NCBI GenBank assembly: GCA_009705235.1 | Contig: WLCR01000062.1 | Span: forward strand, 1-6,530 | Length of the DNA: 6,530 nucleotides | Direction of reading: 5' to 3' | Source: Actinomycetota bacterium | GTDB taxonomy: Bacteria > Actinomycetota > Actinomycetes > Nanopelagicales > Nanopelagicaceae | In this document: positions 5,852-6,530 of the stretch, piece after piece | How positions within the stretch are numbered: position 1 is the first letter of the stretch | Layout: every line of letters starts with the position of its first letter | Notes under the pieces: generated by a model | The model's input: the letters and a program-made list of their open reading frames with translations, nothing else | The model's database searches: none | Told to the model about the DNA's origin: nothing | Made by a program: the position numbers and the translations under genes

Positions 5852-6530
5852 CTGTCAAACGTGCTCCTCGGGCCCAATCAATCGCATCCATCTCCTTCTT
5901 TCCTGAAGGAATAACACGTAAGAGTTTCAAAACTCCTGAACCTGTTGAAACATATACGAAGTTATCAACGACAGAGATTTCCCCGGGGTTACCCATATGC
6001 GCCTCCGCAATTTTTGCCGCGCAAATCTTGAAAGGTTCACCCTTCCATACAGTCCATGCTCCGGGCTCATATGTAAAAGCACGTATGGAGTTAAAAATTT
6101 CGGTTGCTTCTGTGCTGAAATCGATTTTAGCCTCGGTTTTATCAATCTTTGGCGCCATAGATGGTTGACCAACTTGATCGCTAGCAGCAATCCCATTCTC
6201 AACCATCGTTAATGCCCGATTAACCACATCAGGACCTAGTTCAGAAAGGTGTTGAAGTAATTCAAAACTTCTCCATGACGGATCGATTTCTATCGCCGTT
6301 TGCGCAAATACAGGCCCTGTGTCTATGCCTCTGTCTAATTGGAAAACAGAAACCCCAGTTACTGTTTCGCCATTCTGCAACGCTCTCTGAGCAGGTGCAG
6401 CTCCTCTGTATGCGGGAAGCAATGAGAAATGTAGATTTAGGAAACCATTTCTGGGCAAATTCAAGATGCTCTCTGGAAGCAACACTCCATAACCGATAGT
6501 TAATACTAAATCCAAATCTTCAATTCTTCC
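5832..6530 (-). CDS. fmt: Methionyl-tRNA formyltransferase, 5' end outside the window
   Basis: Transfers a formyl group from 10-formyl-tetrahydrofolate to initiator Met-tRNA. The 232 visible residues run from the right edge to TGA at 5834-5832; the start and roughly the first 80-90 residues lie beyond 6530. Counting from the edge, the catalytic segment FLNLHFSLLPAYRGAAPAQ (30-48) holds Asn32 and His34, and the third catalytic residue is Asp70 in GIDTG. Residues from about 127 on form the tRNA-binding C-terminal domain (KIDKTEAKIDFS, IRAFTYEPGAW, GKKEMDAIDWARGARL). The frame is open to the edge. The TTG at 6515 is an internal leucine codon, not a start, because conserved sequence continues upstream of it. 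The end overlaps rsmB by 20 bases, so the two are probably translationally coupled. Confidence 0.96.
   Translation of the reverse strand, partial: GRIEDLDLVLTIGYGVLLPESILNLPRNGFLNLHFSLLPAYRGAAPAQRALQNGETVTGVSVFQLDRGIDTGPVFAQTAIEIDPSWRSFELLQHLSELGPDVVNRALTMVENGIAASDQVGQPSMAPKIDKTEAKIDFSTEATEIFNSIRAFTYEPGAWTVWKGEPFKICAAKIAEAHMGNPGEISVVDNFVYVSTGSGVLKLLRVIPSGKKEMDAIDWARGARLTGGEIFG
5864..5869 (-). promoter_or_regulatory. Probable ribosome-binding site of rsmB within fmt
   Basis: GAGGAG on the minus strand lies in the last codons of fmt, 12 bases before the rsmB GTG at 5851. The spacing is longer than ideal, but no better start and site combination is visible before the NusB-like domain begins. 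It therefore decides the GTG start. Confidence 0.5.

Noticed and set aside
6486..6530. fmt as an N-terminally truncated pseudogene starting at 6515
   Set aside because: The reading frame is open to the window edge, conserved Fmt sequence continues through it, and the codon at 6515 is an internal TTG leucine. The gene is cut by the window only.
1..6530. Mobile element, CRISPR, defence system, tRNA or riboswitch
   Set aside because: Nearly every base is accounted for by housekeeping genes. I found no transposase, inverted or spaced direct repeats, cloverleaf or long untranslated leader, so I do not claim a new system of this kind.

Overview
The window is a gene-dense piece of a bacterial chromosome, most likely from an actinobacterium with a compact genome of fairly low G+C (mid-40s percent by eye, not computed). 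The actinobacterial assignment rests on protein details: uracil-DNA glycosylase has GQDPYP rather than GQDPYH, HisE has EEISQLIYH, HisG is the long form, and the serB sequence has two ACT domains ahead of the phosphatase and lies next to a ModF-like ABC ATPase, as in mycobacteria (from memory). Short spacers and overlapping genes suggest a streamlined lineage, for example freshwater Nanopelagicales. That last step is inference.

Layout, left to right. Positions 2-1412 hold two minus-strand genes, ung and an ABC-type ATPase, which overlap by up to 20 bases; the ATPase is upstream. An 85-base divergent spacer (1413-1497) carries the probable promoters in both directions. On the plus strand, 1498-2665 encodes the phosphoserine phosphatase SerB in two pieces. 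A tandem ACT-domain part (1498-2019) and an intact HAD phosphatase part (2009-2665) lie in different frames and meet exactly in the inter-domain linker. Two bases later the minus-strand series ends. Read in its own direction it is fmt (5' end beyond the right edge), rsmB, rpe, hisE and hisG (6530 down to 2668), with spacers of 8-20 bases or overlaps, so it is probably one transcription unit.

The genes are core functions: uracil repair (ung), serine synthesis (serB), initiator-tRNA formylation and 16S rRNA methylation (fmt, rsmB), pentose-phosphate epimerisation (rpe) and the first two steps of histidine synthesis (hisG, hisE). Rpe supplies the pentose-phosphate pool from which PRPP, the substrate of HisG, is made, so the tail of the operon has a metabolic logic.

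I see no RNA gene, mobile element, CRISPR array or repeat family, and no convincing new system. The observation most worth following is the split serB with its clean frame change at the linker. Next are the several start codons that lack a Shine-Dalgarno sequence but have a TAnnnT box 6-9 bases upstream, which suggests leaderless transcripts.
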